Shown here: one piece after another, positions 8,060 to 16,985 of the stretch
Layout: each line of letters begins with the position of its first letter
Numbering within the stretch: position 1 is the stretch's first letter
Assembly: GCF_000337675.1 (NCBI RefSeq)
Contig: NZ_AOIB01000013.1
Span: 26,320 to 90,319, forward strand
Length of the DNA: 64,000 bases
DNA from: Natronococcus amylolyticus DSM 10524
GTDB lineage: Archaea; Halobacteriota; Halobacteria; Halobacteriales; Natrialbaceae
Direction of reading: 5' to 3'
Notes under the pieces: model-generated
Told to the model about the DNA's origin: nothing
Databases searched by the model: none
The model's input: only the letters and a program-made list of their open reading frames with translations
Made by a program: the position numbers and the translations under genes

Positions 8060-10073
8060 ATGAGTTCGACACCGCTGACGGACACCCTCCGAGAAACCCT
8101 CGCAATCTTCGAGGAAGGCGGGGCGCCTCGGACGACGACCGAGGTCGCCGAACAGTTCGACCTTGGCCGCCGGAGCGCCTACGAGCGACTGGAGCGTCTC
8201 GTCGACCACGACCAACTCGAAACCAAGAAAGTAGGGGGAAACGGGCGCGTCTGGTGGCGGCCAGTTACGGAGGAAGGAGCGATTACACGAGATTCCGCCG
8301 ATCGCGACCTTGGTGCGGTATTCGATCGAATCTCGGACAGTTTCTACGCCCTCGATGAAGAACTCCGCTTTCGCTATCTGAACGACACCGCAGCAGACCT
8401 TTTTGGACTAGATGAGGATGCAATTGGTTCGGACATTCGCAACGTGAATCTCACGGAGACGTTCGAGAGCGCGCTGTACGAGGCTCTCGAAACAAAAGAG
8501 CCTGTTACCTTCGAAGACTACTATCCGCCGTGGGACAAGTGGTTCCACAACGCCATCTCTCCCTCAGAATCAGGCCTGTCGGTGCTCTCCCGCGACATCA
8601 CCGACCGGAAGCAACGCGAACGGGAACTGGCCCGCTACGAAACGATCGTCGAAACGAGTCCGATCGGCATCACGATCGTTGGCAACGACGGCGATGTTGC
8701 AGTTCGCGAGCGACCGCGCTGAGGAGATATACGATCGGAGCAAAGACCAGATCAATTCCCTCAGCTTTGACGATTCCGAATGGAAGGAAGTCGACGCTGA
8801 CGGCGAGCCGCTCTCGCGCGACGAGAAGCCCTTCTCGCGGATCATGGAGTCCGAAGAACCGCTGTTCGACCAGGTCCACGGCGTATCAAGACCGGGAGGG
8901 GAGCGCGTCTGGATCTCCATCAACGGGGCACCGGTCTACGACGATTGTGGAGAGATCGAGAGCGTCGTGTTCAGTACCGAAGACATCACTGACCGACGGG
9001 AACAACAACGCGCGGTCGAGGAGAGCGAACGTCGCTACCGGACGCTCGCTGAAAACTTCCCAAACGGTGCAGTCGGCCTATTCGACGATAACATGCGGTA
9101 CACAGCCGTCGGCGGGGAGTTACTGGACGCGACCGGGGTCTCTCCAGAAGATCGGATTGGATGCAGCGTCTACGACATTTGCCCGGACGATCTCCTCGAA
9201 GAAATCGAACCACACTTTGAGGCCGCCCTGGAGGGCAAGGCGAACTCGTTCGAACTCGAGTATCACGATCGAGACCTGTTCGTCTACACTTTGCCCGTCA
9301 GAAACGCCAACGACGAGGTCTACGCGGGGATGGTCGTCTCACAAGACATTACCGAACGGCGGGAGTACCAGCGCAAACTTGAGGAGTCGAACGAACGCCT
9401 CGAACAGTTCGCCTACGCCGCGTCTCACGACCTCCAAGAGCCGTTGCGAATGGTCACGAGCTACCTCGAGCTGGTCGACAACCGGTACGGTGACGAACTT
9501 GACGAAGACGGTGAAGAGTTCCTCGAGTTCGCCATCGACGGCGCCGAGCGGATGCGCCAGATGATAGACGGACTGCTCGAGTACTCGCGCGTCGACACGC
9601 ATGGTGATCCGTTCGAACCGGTCGACCTTGACGATATCCTCGAGGACGTGCTCGAAGATCTCCAAATACGGATCGACGAGAGGAACGCCGAGATCACAAC
9701 CGACGATCTCCCGTGTATAGATGGCGACGACAGCCAGTTGCGCCAAGTCTTCCAGAACCTGTTGAGTAATGCGATCAAGTACAGCGAGGACGAACCGCCA
9801 CAGGTCGACATTTCCGCCACGCGTGATGACGAACAATGGATCATTTCAGTGCAGGACAACGGTATTGGGATTGATCCAGATGAACAGGAGCGTATCTTCG
9901 AGGTATTCCAACGACTGCATACACACGAAGAACATTCGGGGACGGGTATCGGCCTCGCGCTCTGCCGGCGAATCGTCGAACGTCACGGCGGCAACATCTG
10001 GGTCGAGTCAGGGCTAGACGAAGGTTCCACGCTCTCGTTTACCGTTCCTGCCGTAAGTGGGAACAAGACGTAA
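8060..10073 (+). pseudogene. HTH-PAS sensor histidine kinase, interrupted by a frameshift
   Basis: Two overlapping frames make one sensor kinase: 8060-8722 (220 aa) and 8679-10073 (464 aa). The first part has an N-terminal winged-helix domain (residues about 5-65, ending GRVWWRP) and a PAS domain with DITDRKQRE. The second continues the next PAS domain (FASDRAEEIY), another PAS, then HisKA with the phospho-acceptor segment AYAASHDLQEP near 9415-9443 and an HATPase domain (NLLSNAIKYS, DNGIGI, GTGIGLAL). The frame shifts by +1 near 8696-8700, where removing one base joins GDV to QFASD. It is either a recent pseudogene or a sequencing error; if repaired it would be a cytoplasmic sensor of about 670 residues. 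No receiver gene lies beside it. Confidence 0.85.
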
Positions 10074-10350
10074 ATTCTCTGTATTGAGCGATCACCGCTT
10101 TCGCAACTCAAGCCATCTCTCGTGCAGCATTCGCGCCCTCTATTCAGCAGATCGTGATCGAACTACCGAGTCACTGTCAAAGTGGAATGGTAAAGAGAGA
10201 GGAGATATTCAGCACTGCAGCTTCGTTCATTTCAAGCTAGTTCTGATGACTTACCCGCTCAATAGCGGTACGGACATATTGTGTTAGCGTGAGATAGGAC
10301 TCAACTGGATCTGTCCATCGATGGTCACAGTTCGGCTTTCAGTCCACTCG
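10074..10350. other. Intergenic region in the low-GC stretch
   Basis: No gene is supported here. The region has one copy of the dispersed motif at 10128-10150. The two flanking genes converge on it, so it contains transcript ends rather than promoters. Confidence 0.5.
10128..10150 (+). repeat. Dispersed motif, copy B
   Basis: Reads as cattcgcg followed by ccctctattcagcag. It matches the copies at 12314 and 13057 over most positions and sits in non-coding DNA. Confidence 0.55.
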
Positions 10351-10706
10351 TCAGTCTCCAGAACCCTTGACTGACGATTGTTCGTCTACCAGAATGACAT
10401 TTGTACTAGTGACTGTCACTTTGTATCCGGCGTATGGGAACGTGACCTGCCAGTTGGCGTCCTCGTCGGTTGCGGCAGGTGACAGACTGGTGAGCGCGTC
10501 AGGGTCTACGACCTTGTAAAGTGATGGAAGTGATTCACTACACACCTCATCCGAAACAGGGCCATCCGACGGTAACAGTGGAATGTTAGTGATGGCACTG
10601 ACTGCGTTGAGAACGGCTTCGGCTACCGTCTCGTTGCCGTTCAGACTGTATTCAAATGCTTGTAGCTCCGTCGCAGGTGAGTCCCCTCATCGGCGTCACT
10701 GCTCAT
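10351..10706 (-). pseudogene. HalOD1 output-domain protein, frameshifted near its start
   Basis: The frame ending at 10351 encodes a HalOD1 domain: NETVAEAVLNAVSAI, then YKVVDPDALTSL, then VTFPYAGYKVTVTS, the three conserved blocks of this haloarchaeal domain, which is thought to act as an output or sensory module in regulation. In this frame a TGA precedes GDSPATELQ and no ATG or GTG start is available upstream of the domain. An ATG at 10706 in another frame gives MSSDADEG, and one added G in the GGGG run at about 10684-10687 would join the two into a protein of about 118 residues. So it is a frameshifted gene or a homopolymer sequencing error. Confidence 0.65.
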
Positions 10707-10711
10707 TCTTG

Positions 10712-10769
10712 TATAGTTGTTGGTTAAGTGCCGTCTTGCCGCTTGCCTGAAATTATGGAGGTCTTTTAA
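10712..10769 (-). promoter_or_regulatory. Shared upstream element, copy 1 (HalOD1 gene)
   Basis: Read on the minus strand it has a CTTTTAAAAG TATA-like palindrome, then CTCCATAATT, AGGCAAGCGGCAA and CCAACAACTATA, ending just before the ATG at 10706. The same order of blocks occurs at 10984-11039 before the next gene. The TATA-like box is about 60 nt from the start codon. Confidence 0.6.
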
Positions 10770-10793
10770 AAGTAGGAGTCACTCAGCACTGCA

Positions 10794-10979
10794 TCAGTCT
10801 TCATGGAAATCGATAGCGCTCGTGTCTTCGATAACCTGGAATTCTGTCGATCCACAGCCGGGACATCCGTTTTTCGCCCCGATTGGTTGAATCGCTCCGC
10901 CCGACCACTCCTCGGCCGCATAGGTATTACCGCAGTTGGAACATTCAGCGATTGTCCGTTCGCTATCTCCTTTTGGCAT
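10794..10979 (-). CDS. Small zinc-ribbon protein
   Basis: A 61-residue protein with two CxxC knuckles, Cys13-Cys16 (CSNC) and Cys39-Cys42 (CPGC), typical of single zinc-ribbon proteins that are common in haloarchaea. Some members affect stress or motility phenotypes, but no function can be assigned here. The start ATG follows a promoter-like upstream segment shared with the HalOD1 gene, which suggests that both respond to the same signal. Confidence 0.78.
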   Translation of the reverse strand: MPKGDSERTIAECSNCGNTYAAEEWSGGAIQPIGAKNGCPGCGSTEFQVIEDTSAIDFHED

Positions 10980-10983
10980 CTTC

Positions 10984-11039
10984 TATACTGTTGGCCGAGT
11001 ATCGTTTGCCGCTTACCTACAATTATGGAGGGCTTTTAA
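10984..11039 (-). promoter_or_regulatory. Shared upstream element, copy 2 (zinc-ribbon gene)
   Basis: On the minus strand: CTTAAAAG, then CTCCATAATT, AGGTAAGCGGCAAA and CCAACAGTATA, ending just before the ATG at 10979. It matches copy 1 over most of about 56 positions, with the densest identity around CTCCATAATT and AAGCGGCAA. Confidence 0.6.
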
Positions 11040-11049
11040 GATGCGAGCG

Positions 11050-11721
11050 TCAATCATCACTGTCATTAGCCGTGGTGTCACGGTGCGCGATTGTGCTTCT
11101 GAGAAGGTTGTGGTATCCTCGATGGAGACGATCGGCGAACGAGGGACGCGAAATACCGAGTTGATCGGCAAGTGTTTGGAGATCGGTCTCACGAGGTTGG
11201 TTATAATAGCCTTCATTGAACGCGAGAAGCAACGCCTCGTGTTGGTTAGCGGTGAGGCCGTACTCGTCCCCTGCCTGTAACTCTGCTAGCGATTGCAACC
11301 GGGTGAGTTGGGTATTAATCTCGTGGTCGGCACAGTATTGCTGAAACGCCGAGATTTGGTCTGAATCTTCAGCGCGGAACTCGAACGTCCATTGTTTGTT
11401 CGTGCCGATCGCCGATAGTAGCGTGAGATCTTTGTCGAGAATAGCTGTGAGGACGCCTTTTACCTCGGGGTTCCACTGGGCACGATACAATCCCTGATTC
11501 TCGTAGTAGTCGATACGCGTCACCGACTCAAATGCCGCTTCAGTTGTCAGAACGTCTTGAATAGTGTCGTCAGGAGCGTCAGCTATCCAGAAGTACGGGA
11601 GTTGACCTTGGTCGGTGGGAATGACACGCTCTATTTCGACCGTTGCGGTCGGCAGATCATCGAAAACCCGACCTAATGGGAAGCTCTCTACTGGTATAAT
11701 GAACTCTGCGATGATCGCCAT
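11050..11721 (-). CDS. Bat-type HTH transcriptional regulator
   Basis: A 223-residue protein of the bacterio-opsin-activator type. The N-terminal 150 residues form the alpha/beta domain that precedes the HTH in this family. The C-terminus has the HTH_10 pattern: LTANQHEALLLAFNEGYYNQPRETD-like entry, then LADQLGISRPSFADRLHRGYHNLL as the recognition helix region at about residues 183-206. It would bind DNA in the cytoplasm; target unknown. It is less acidic than typical neighbours and lies in the lower-GC stretch, compatible with transfer. Confidence 0.85.
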   Translation of the reverse strand: MAIIAEFIIPVESFPLGRVFDDLPTATVEIERVIPTDQGQLPYFWIADAPDDTIQDVLTTEAAFESVTRIDYYENQGLYRAQWNPEVKGVLTAILDKDLTLLSAIGTNKQWTFEFRAEDSDQISAFQQYCADHEINTQLTRLQSLAELQAGDEYGLTANQHEALLLAFNEGYYNQPRETDLQTLADQLGISRPSFADRLHRGYHNLLRSTIAHRDTTANDSDD

Positions 11722-11839
11722 ATTAGTAGCTACAACTGCGAAACAGAAAGTAGCCTATTCACGCTAGACTGACTAGACACGTAAGGCAATGGTTGCTCTT
11801 CCGCAGCGAAAATCATGTTAGGGTGTTCAGTCCACGGAC

Positions 11840-12031
11840 TTACTTATCGTCACCAAGTTCTTCAGCAGTGAGTTTATGGCCCGTTTCCTGTCCATGTTCA
11901 ATGATCACCTTTGATGACTTGTTCCCTTCTTTCGTCACCAGCTTCGAAAAGGCGCATTCAGTACACACGATGCGAACTTTTTGTGAGGTTTGTACGGCTT
12001 CGCCTGTCAGGGTGTCCTTATCTTTGGTCAT
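11840..12031 (-). CDS. Small CxxC/HxxxxxH putative zinc-binding protein
   Basis: A 63-residue protein with Cys23-Cys26 (CTEC) and His46 and His52 (HGQETGH), a spacing that suggests a single C2H2-like zinc site. I chose the ATG at 12031 because the frame upstream lacks conserved character. The rest is polar. Function unknown; a nucleic-acid or protein-binding role is possible. It is one of several small zinc proteins in the window. Confidence 0.65.
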   Translation of the reverse strand: MTKDKDTLTGEAVQTSQKVRIVCTECAFSKLVTKEGNKSSKVIIEHGQETGHKLTAEELGDDK

Positions 12032-12493
12032 ATAGATCAGGTGTGGTGAAATACGCTTCCGGTACAATGTGCCACACGTGACAGCGACGCGAAGGGAAAA
12101 AGGAGCGTTCCGCGACAGAACGACCTCTAGTTCAAGTGGCCCCTCCATCGTAGGGGCGCTAACACACGATATGAATCGCTATTTCAGACAAATATAGACG
12201 CCTCAGACGTATAAAGGTGCGTATGTGAATATACAATTTCTTTCTCTCTTCGGATGATATGTTCGTCCTATACCCGGTGTTCAACGCCCTTGGTGATTGG
12301 CTTCCTTTGTGCCTCATTCGCGCTGTGTATGCAGCAGCGACTGAGCGTTCTACCCAGCCTCTGTCAGAATCGGCGTGAAAGACTTGGAGGATGAGTGCAG
12401 CACGACAGCTTCGTTTGGTTTACGTTGGAATCGGTGAACCATCCGCTCACTACACCTACTTACTGAACGCTGTGGCGGAATATTAATGGAGCA
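12032..12493. other. Intergenic region, 462 bp
   Basis: I see no supported gene. The region is markedly lower in GC than the rest of the window. It contains the dispersed motif copy C at 12314-12336. Its left part must hold the promoter of the small zinc protein and its right part that of the membrane protein at 12494. Confidence 0.5.
12314..12336 (+). repeat. Dispersed motif, copy C
   Basis: Reads as cattcgcgctgtgtat followed by gcagcag. It differs from the copy at 13057 at one position over the first 21 bases. Confidence 0.55.
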
Positions 12494-12964
12494 GTGGAAT
12501 TTCTCACTTTAGAGATAGTTGATATGGTCAAAGAGTGGCTGCAGATGGAGAATATGTGGGGTAGACACTCCAATCCGAAGAGCGGGTGGAGTCGAATGGC
12601 AGCAGGGTTCGTGGCCGTGGGCGCACTCTACCATCGGAAATGGAATTTGTTGGGGCTCACTCTTCTGTTCTTGATCATCAATCCGGTGCTATTCCCCGAA
12701 CCGAGTGAGGAGTTGGATGACTGGATGTACAAAGTCGTACGAGCTGAAGAACGCTGGAGTAACGACGGTCACCGCTTTATCGGTCTCGGCTACCCGCAGA
12801 TCCTAAACACCGTGAGTATCCCAATCGGGCTCTATGGCCTCTACGCGGCGTACAAACGCAAGCCTGTCTCAGCTGTGGTTTTCACTCTCGCATCACAAGG
12901 ACTCAACCAGTGGTGTATGAAGGAGATTATCGAGTACTACGAAGAAGTCGATTCGAAGAAATAG
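12494..12964 (+). CDS. Small membrane protein (DUF6653-like)
   Basis: A 156-residue protein with about three hydrophobic segments (around WNLLGLTLLFLIINPVLF, SIPIGLYGLYAAY and the segment before them). The motif MWGRHSNPKSGWSR near the N-terminus and NPVLFPEP recall the family annotated DUF6653 in haloarchaea; I am fairly but not fully sure of that name. The start could also be the ATG at 12524. Function unknown. Confidence 0.7.
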   Translation: MEFLTLEIVDMVKEWLQMENMWGRHSNPKSGWSRMAAGFVAVGALYHRKWNLLGLTLLFLIINPVLFPEPSEELDDWMYKVVRAEERWSNDGHRFIGLGYPQILNTVSIPIGLYGLYAAYKRKPVSAVVFTLASQGLNQWCMKEIIEYYEEVDSKK

Positions 12965-13056
12965 TTGATCCCACATTGATCCTTTGTCCAAAGCGAGACG
13001 TGAACCACCAATATTGACCAGTATTACCGTCGCAGACCGAGTCAAATTTCGTGGTA

Positions 13057-13079
13057 CATTCGCGCTGTGTATTCAGCAT
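13057..13079 (+). repeat. Dispersed motif, copy D
   Basis: Reads as cattcgcgctgtgtattcag followed by cat. It lies in non-coding DNA between the DUF6653-like gene and the aldo/keto reductase gene, at the right edge of the low-GC stretch. Confidence 0.55.
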
Positions 13080-13206
13080 GGCTCTCCCAACACCCCTATT
13101 AGTTGATGGAAGAGACGGCGTTACGTTCGCATGCTCTACGTAACGAATTAGGGGAGTCGGATTCGACACTACGGCCGAACGAAGAAAATCACTCTCTACT
13201 ACTGAG

Positions 13207-14208
13207 CTACTGCTCGCTCGAGCGGGCCGCGTCGATCCGCTCGAGCTGCTCGCCGCTGAGTTCGACGTCGACGGCACCGACGTTCTCCTCGAGTTGGTCG
13301 GGCGAGCGCGCGCCGACGATCGGCACGCAGGTAAAGCGGTCCTGGTCCATGAGCCAGCGCAGCGAGACCTGCGCGGGGGAGGCATCGACCTCGTCGGCGA
13401 CCGACTCGACAGCCTCGAGGACGTCCCACGCCCGGTCGGTCGCGTAGCGGTCCTCGAAGAGGTCGTCCAGGCTGCCCCGCGAGCCGTCGGGGGCCTCGAC
13501 GCCGCCGTCGTCGGTGCGCTCGTACTTGCCCGTCAGGAACCCACCGGCCAGCGGCGAGTACGGGCAGACGGCGAGCTCCCGGTCGGCACAGACGTCGAGG
13601 TAGTCGCCGACGGCGTCGTAGTGGGCGGCGTTGACCATCGGCTGGGTGACGTCGAAGCGCTCGAGTCCCTCGACGTCGCTGGTCCACAGCGCCTTCGTGA
13701 GCTGCCAGGCGGCCATCGTCGACGCGCCGAGGTGGTTGACCTTCCCCTCGCGGACGAGGTCGGTGAGGACGGACATCGTCTCCTCGATCGGGGTCTCGTC
13801 GTCCCAGCGGTGGATGTAGTACAGGTCGAGGTAGTCGGTGCCGAGTCGCTCGAGCGTGCCCTCGATCTGGGCGCGGATGTGTTTGCGACCGAGCCCCGAG
13901 TCGTTCGGTCCGGGGTCGCCCCAGCCGTCGAACTCGAAGTACACCTTCGAGGCGATGACCAGATCCTCGCGATCCTGTCCCTCGAGCCACTCGCCGATCC
14001 ACTCCTCGCTGGTGCCGTCGGGGGTGCCGTAGACGTTGGCGGTGTCGATGAAGTTGATCCCGTGGTCAACGCAGGCGTCGAGCAGTTCGTGGGCCTCTTC
14101 GCGGGTCGTCTCGTTCTCGAGGTCGCCCGTCGAGCGACCGAACCGCCAGGTGCCGAAACACAGCTGCGAGACGGTCGTGCCCGTGTTGCCGAGCGTGGTG
14201 TACTCCAT
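13207..14208 (-). CDS. Aldo/keto reductase
   Basis: A 333-residue aldo/keto reductase, full length for the family. The catalytic tetrad is visible: Asp55 and Tyr60 (FIDTANVYG), Lys88 (IASKVY) and His133 (YYIHRW). The family reduces carbonyls with NADPH in a TIM barrel in the cytoplasm. C-terminal IVGARSPDQLEENVGA is the usual NADP-binding segment. The ATG at 14208 starts the conserved EYTTLGNTG strand. Substrate unknown. It is divergent from the GGR-family gene with about 175 bp between them. Confidence 0.92.
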   Translation of the reverse strand: MEYTTLGNTGTTVSQLCFGTWRFGRSTGDLENETTREEAHELLDACVDHGINFIDTANVYGTPDGTSEEWIGEWLEGQDREDLVIASKVYFEFDGWGDPGPNDSGLGRKHIRAQIEGTLERLGTDYLDLYYIHRWDDETPIEETMSVLTDLVREGKVNHLGASTMAAWQLTKALWTSDVEGLERFDVTQPMVNAAHYDAVGDYLDVCADRELAVCPYSPLAGGFLTGKYERTDDGGVEAPDGSRGSLDDLFEDRYATDRAWDVLEAVESVADEVDASPAQVSLRWLMDQDRFTCVPIVGARSPDQLEENVGAVDVELSGEQLERIDAARSSEQ

Positions 14209-14384
14209 GCTCGAGCGTTTCGCTGCGAGCGGTAAAACGGATTGGGCTGCGGAAAGGGGGGTCGGAAACTCGAGACGCCGACCGTCGCGGTTACTCCCTC
14301 CGTCAGGACGGGCCCGTTGTGGGCTGCCAACTCGTCCCCTCCACCACCGCAAGAGCAAGAGTTACGTTCCGTATTTCCCAAGGC

Positions 14385-15887
14385 ATGAATAGTAACCCAA
14401 TGGTGGACAGCCAACACGACGTGATCGTCGTCGGGGGTGGGATAGCGGGCTGTTTTGCGGCGGCGACAGCAGCAGCCGAGGGAGTCGACGTCGTCCAACT
14501 GGAACGAAAACCCCGCGAAGAGGGCGGGTTTATCGCCTGTGGCGACGCAATAAAGAGTCCTCGAAATCCGACCAACTATCCGGGGCCGATCGACATGGAC
14601 GCGGTTGCGAACGACGAATCGGTCCTGATCGACAACAACATCGACCAGATCGAGTGGTGGGACGAGGACCTCGGCGTGCGGAAGGTGTTGCCCTACCAGA
14701 ACGGGAGCAACGTTATCGACCGATACGAGTTCGGCCAGCGCCTGCTCGAGCAGGCCGCTGATCACGGCGTCGAACAGCACTACGACACAGTGGTCAACGA
14801 GGTCGTTCAGGACGGTCGCGTCACCGGCGTCAAGGCGATCCGCGACGGCGAGCCGGTCACCTACGAGTGTGACGTGTTGATCGACACCGCGGGCGCACAG
14901 TCGATCCTGCAGGACATGGTCGACTTCGAGGCGCTCGACACGCCCGCCGAGCCGACGTTCGAGGTGCCCCACTACACCCACTTCGGGTCGGCTTACCGCG
15001 AGATCATCGAGACCGAGGAGCCGGTCGACTACCACAACGCCATCGTCGGCAAGCCGCTCGAGGAGATGGGCTACATCTGGTACTTCCCGCGCACGCCGAC
15101 GCAGATCAACGTCGGCCTCGGGTTCCAGATGAACAAGGAGCCCATCCCGCTCGCGGATCGCCTGCGCCGCGACGTCGAGAACCGGCCCGAGTTCCGCGGC
15201 GCGAACGTCGCCGAGCGCTTCGACAGGAAGAACAAGCTCGGCTCGGCGATCGCCCTCCGACGACCGCTGGATTCGATGGTCGCCCCCGGCTACCTGACCG
15301 CGGGCGGCGCAGCAGGGACGACCCACCCGATCACCGGCAAGGGGATCCGCGGGGCGGCATACTCCGGCTACTCCGCCGGGCGCGCCGCCGCCCTCGCGGT
15401 CGAAGACGGCGACGTCTCCGAGGCCGGCCTCTGGGAGCACAACCGCTGGCTGTACCGCGAGCACGGCGAGGCCGCGAAGCTCGCCTCGTGGGACGCGTAC
15501 AACGTCGCCGCGAGCTCCATCGACGTGAGCGTCCTCCGGGCCGTCACCGCATTGCTCCCCGAGAAGGAGCTCCGGGAGATCGTCGGCACGTCGACGGAGG
15601 TGGACGGACTCAAGAGCAAGCTGCTGGTGGGTGCTGGCGTCCTCAGGAACTTCGCGACGGAGACCCGCAAGGGGACCTTCGACGAGCTCGGCGTGGACAG
15701 GACCGAACTGTACGAGGCGGTCCTCGGCCTCAAGCGAACGCGGGACTACGTCTCCGAGTACGAACGGCGGTACGAGGCCTATCCGGCGGAGCGTTCGTCG
15801 TTCGAACGCTGGCGCTCCGAGCGCGACCGTCTCGACCGGGAGTTCTACGACGCCCTCGAGCTCTCCCCCGACGAGCGCAAGTACTGA
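14385..15887 (+). CDS. Geranylgeranyl reductase family FAD-dependent protein
   Basis: A 500-residue flavoprotein of the digeranylgeranylglycerophospholipid reductase (GGR) family. A dinucleotide-binding GGGIAGCFAA motif follows the start, ending with QLERK; the GGR-type GDAIKSP segment and the late GGAAGTTHPITGKGI segment that contacts FAD are present. Members saturate geranylgeranyl chains of archaeal lipids or quinones. It is longer at the C-terminus (about 100 polar residues) than the classical enzyme, so a different isoprenoid substrate is possible. The ATG at 14400 is an alternative start. Confidence 0.85.
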   Translation: MNSNPMVDSQHDVIVVGGGIAGCFAAATAAAEGVDVVQLERKPREEGGFIACGDAIKSPRNPTNYPGPIDMDAVANDESVLIDNNIDQIEWWDEDLGVRKVLPYQNGSNVIDRYEFGQRLLEQAADHGVEQHYDTVVNEVVQDGRVTGVKAIRDGEPVTYECDVLIDTAGAQSILQDMVDFEALDTPAEPTFEVPHYTHFGSAYREIIETEEPVDYHNAIVGKPLEEMGYIWYFPRTPTQINVGLGFQMNKEPIPLADRLRRDVENRPEFRGANVAERFDRKNKLGSAIALRRPLDSMVAPGYLTAGGAAGTTHPITGKGIRGAAYSGYSAGRAAALAVEDGDVSEAGLWEHNRWLYREHGEAAKLASWDAYNVAASSIDVSVLRAVTALLPEKELREIVGTSTEVDGLKSKLLVGAGVLRNFATETRKGTFDELGVDRTELYEAVLGLKRTRDYVSEYERRYEAYPAERSSFERWRSERDRLDREFYDALELSPDERKY

Positions 15888-15953
15888 GACGCCGGCTCGA
15901 GCTGGGTGCGCGGTTTTCGCCCCGATAGGACGTCGGCGGTGGACTCGAGCGTT

Positions 15954-16907
15954 TCAGAACGACGGCAACACTTCTTTCTCGTAGAGCTCGATCGCCGACT
16001 CCTGGTCCGGACCGACCTGGTGGTAGTGGACGTGGTCGTAGCCGGCGTCGACCGCCTGCTCGATGCTGTCGATGTGATCCTGCGGGTCCGGACTGGTCGT
16101 CGTCCCCGACTCGGCGATGTCCTCCTTCTCGACCATCTGGGCGGCCTGATCGAAGTGAGCCGGCATCGGCAGCTCCTGGCCGAGTTCGCCCGGGACCGAA
16201 CCGTTCGGCCAGTACTCGTAGATCGTCTCGACGGCCTCCTCCTCGCTGTCGGCGTAACAGCCGTGCAGCTGGGTGTACTTCGGTCCGTCGCCGCCGGCGT
16301 CCTCGTAGGCCTCGACTGGCTCCTCCTTCGGCCCCGAACACCAGAGCCCGTCAGTGTTGTCGGCGACCCACTGGGCGGTCTGGGGCCCGAACGCGCTCCC
16401 GATCGTCGTCGGCTGCTCGTCGGGGCAGGTGTACAGGCGGGCGTTCTCGACCGTGTAGTGTTCGCCGTGGTGGCTCGTGGTCTCGCCGGTCCAGAGCTGC
16501 TCCATCACGTCCATCGCCTCGTCGAGCTTCTCGAGACGAACGTCGTGTTCGGGCCACCGTTCGCCCGTGACGTGTTCGTTCAGGTTCTCGCCCGTACCGA
16601 CCCCGAACGTAAAGCGGTCGCCGAACATCTCGTCGACGGTCGCGACCGCGTGGGCGACGTTGAGCGGGTGAATCCGGGTCGTCGGACAGGTGACGCCGAC
16701 GCCGACCTCGATGTCGTCCGTCGCGGTCGCGATCCCGCCCAGCGTCGACCAGACGAACGGGGACTCCCCCTGAGCCGGAACCCACGGGTGGAAGTGATCC
16801 GAGATCGAGAGGAAGTCGAAGCCGGCCGCTTCGGCCCGCTGTGCGATAGAAACGAGTTCGTTGGGCTCGTGTTCCTCGCTCGAGAGCGTGTATCCGAGTT
16901 GTACCAT
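15954..16907 (-). CDS. F420-dependent LLM-class oxidoreductase
   Basis: A 317-residue luciferase-like (LLM) TIM-barrel protein. The SISDHFHPW motif at about residues 35-43 and GVGTGENLNEH are characteristic of the F420-dependent glucose-6-phosphate dehydrogenase subgroup, and haloarchaea have coenzyme F420. The enzyme would transfer hydride between F420 and a substrate such as a sugar or alcohol, which cannot be named from sequence. The ATG at 16907 begins the first strand (VQLGYTLSSE). It is convergent with the GGR-family gene and about 80 bp downstream of the alpha-glucosidase gene. Confidence 0.88.
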   Translation of the reverse strand: MVQLGYTLSSEEHEPNELVSIAQRAEAAGFDFLSISDHFHPWVPAQGESPFVWSTLGGIATATDDIEVGVGVTCPTTRIHPLNVAHAVATVDEMFGDRFTFGVGTGENLNEHVTGERWPEHDVRLEKLDEAMDVMEQLWTGETTSHHGEHYTVENARLYTCPDEQPTTIGSAFGPQTAQWVADNTDGLWCSGPKEEPVEAYEDAGGDGPKYTQLHGCYADSEEEAVETIYEYWPNGSVPGELGQELPMPAHFDQAAQMVEKEDIAESGTTTSPDPQDHIDSIEQAVDAGYDHVHYHQVGPDQESAIELYEKEVLPSF

Positions 16908-16985
16908 CGACTCGGGATAGCACGAACGCGCGTCTAACGGTTGGCCCTGCGAAAGCAACAAGCGAACCCTACTCGAGGGGTCCCG

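Noticed and set aside
13533..15464. Long minus-strand open frame across the aldo/keto reductase and GGR-family genes
   Set aside because: Both real genes show catalytic motifs, and this frame ends in long Thr/Arg/Ser runs.
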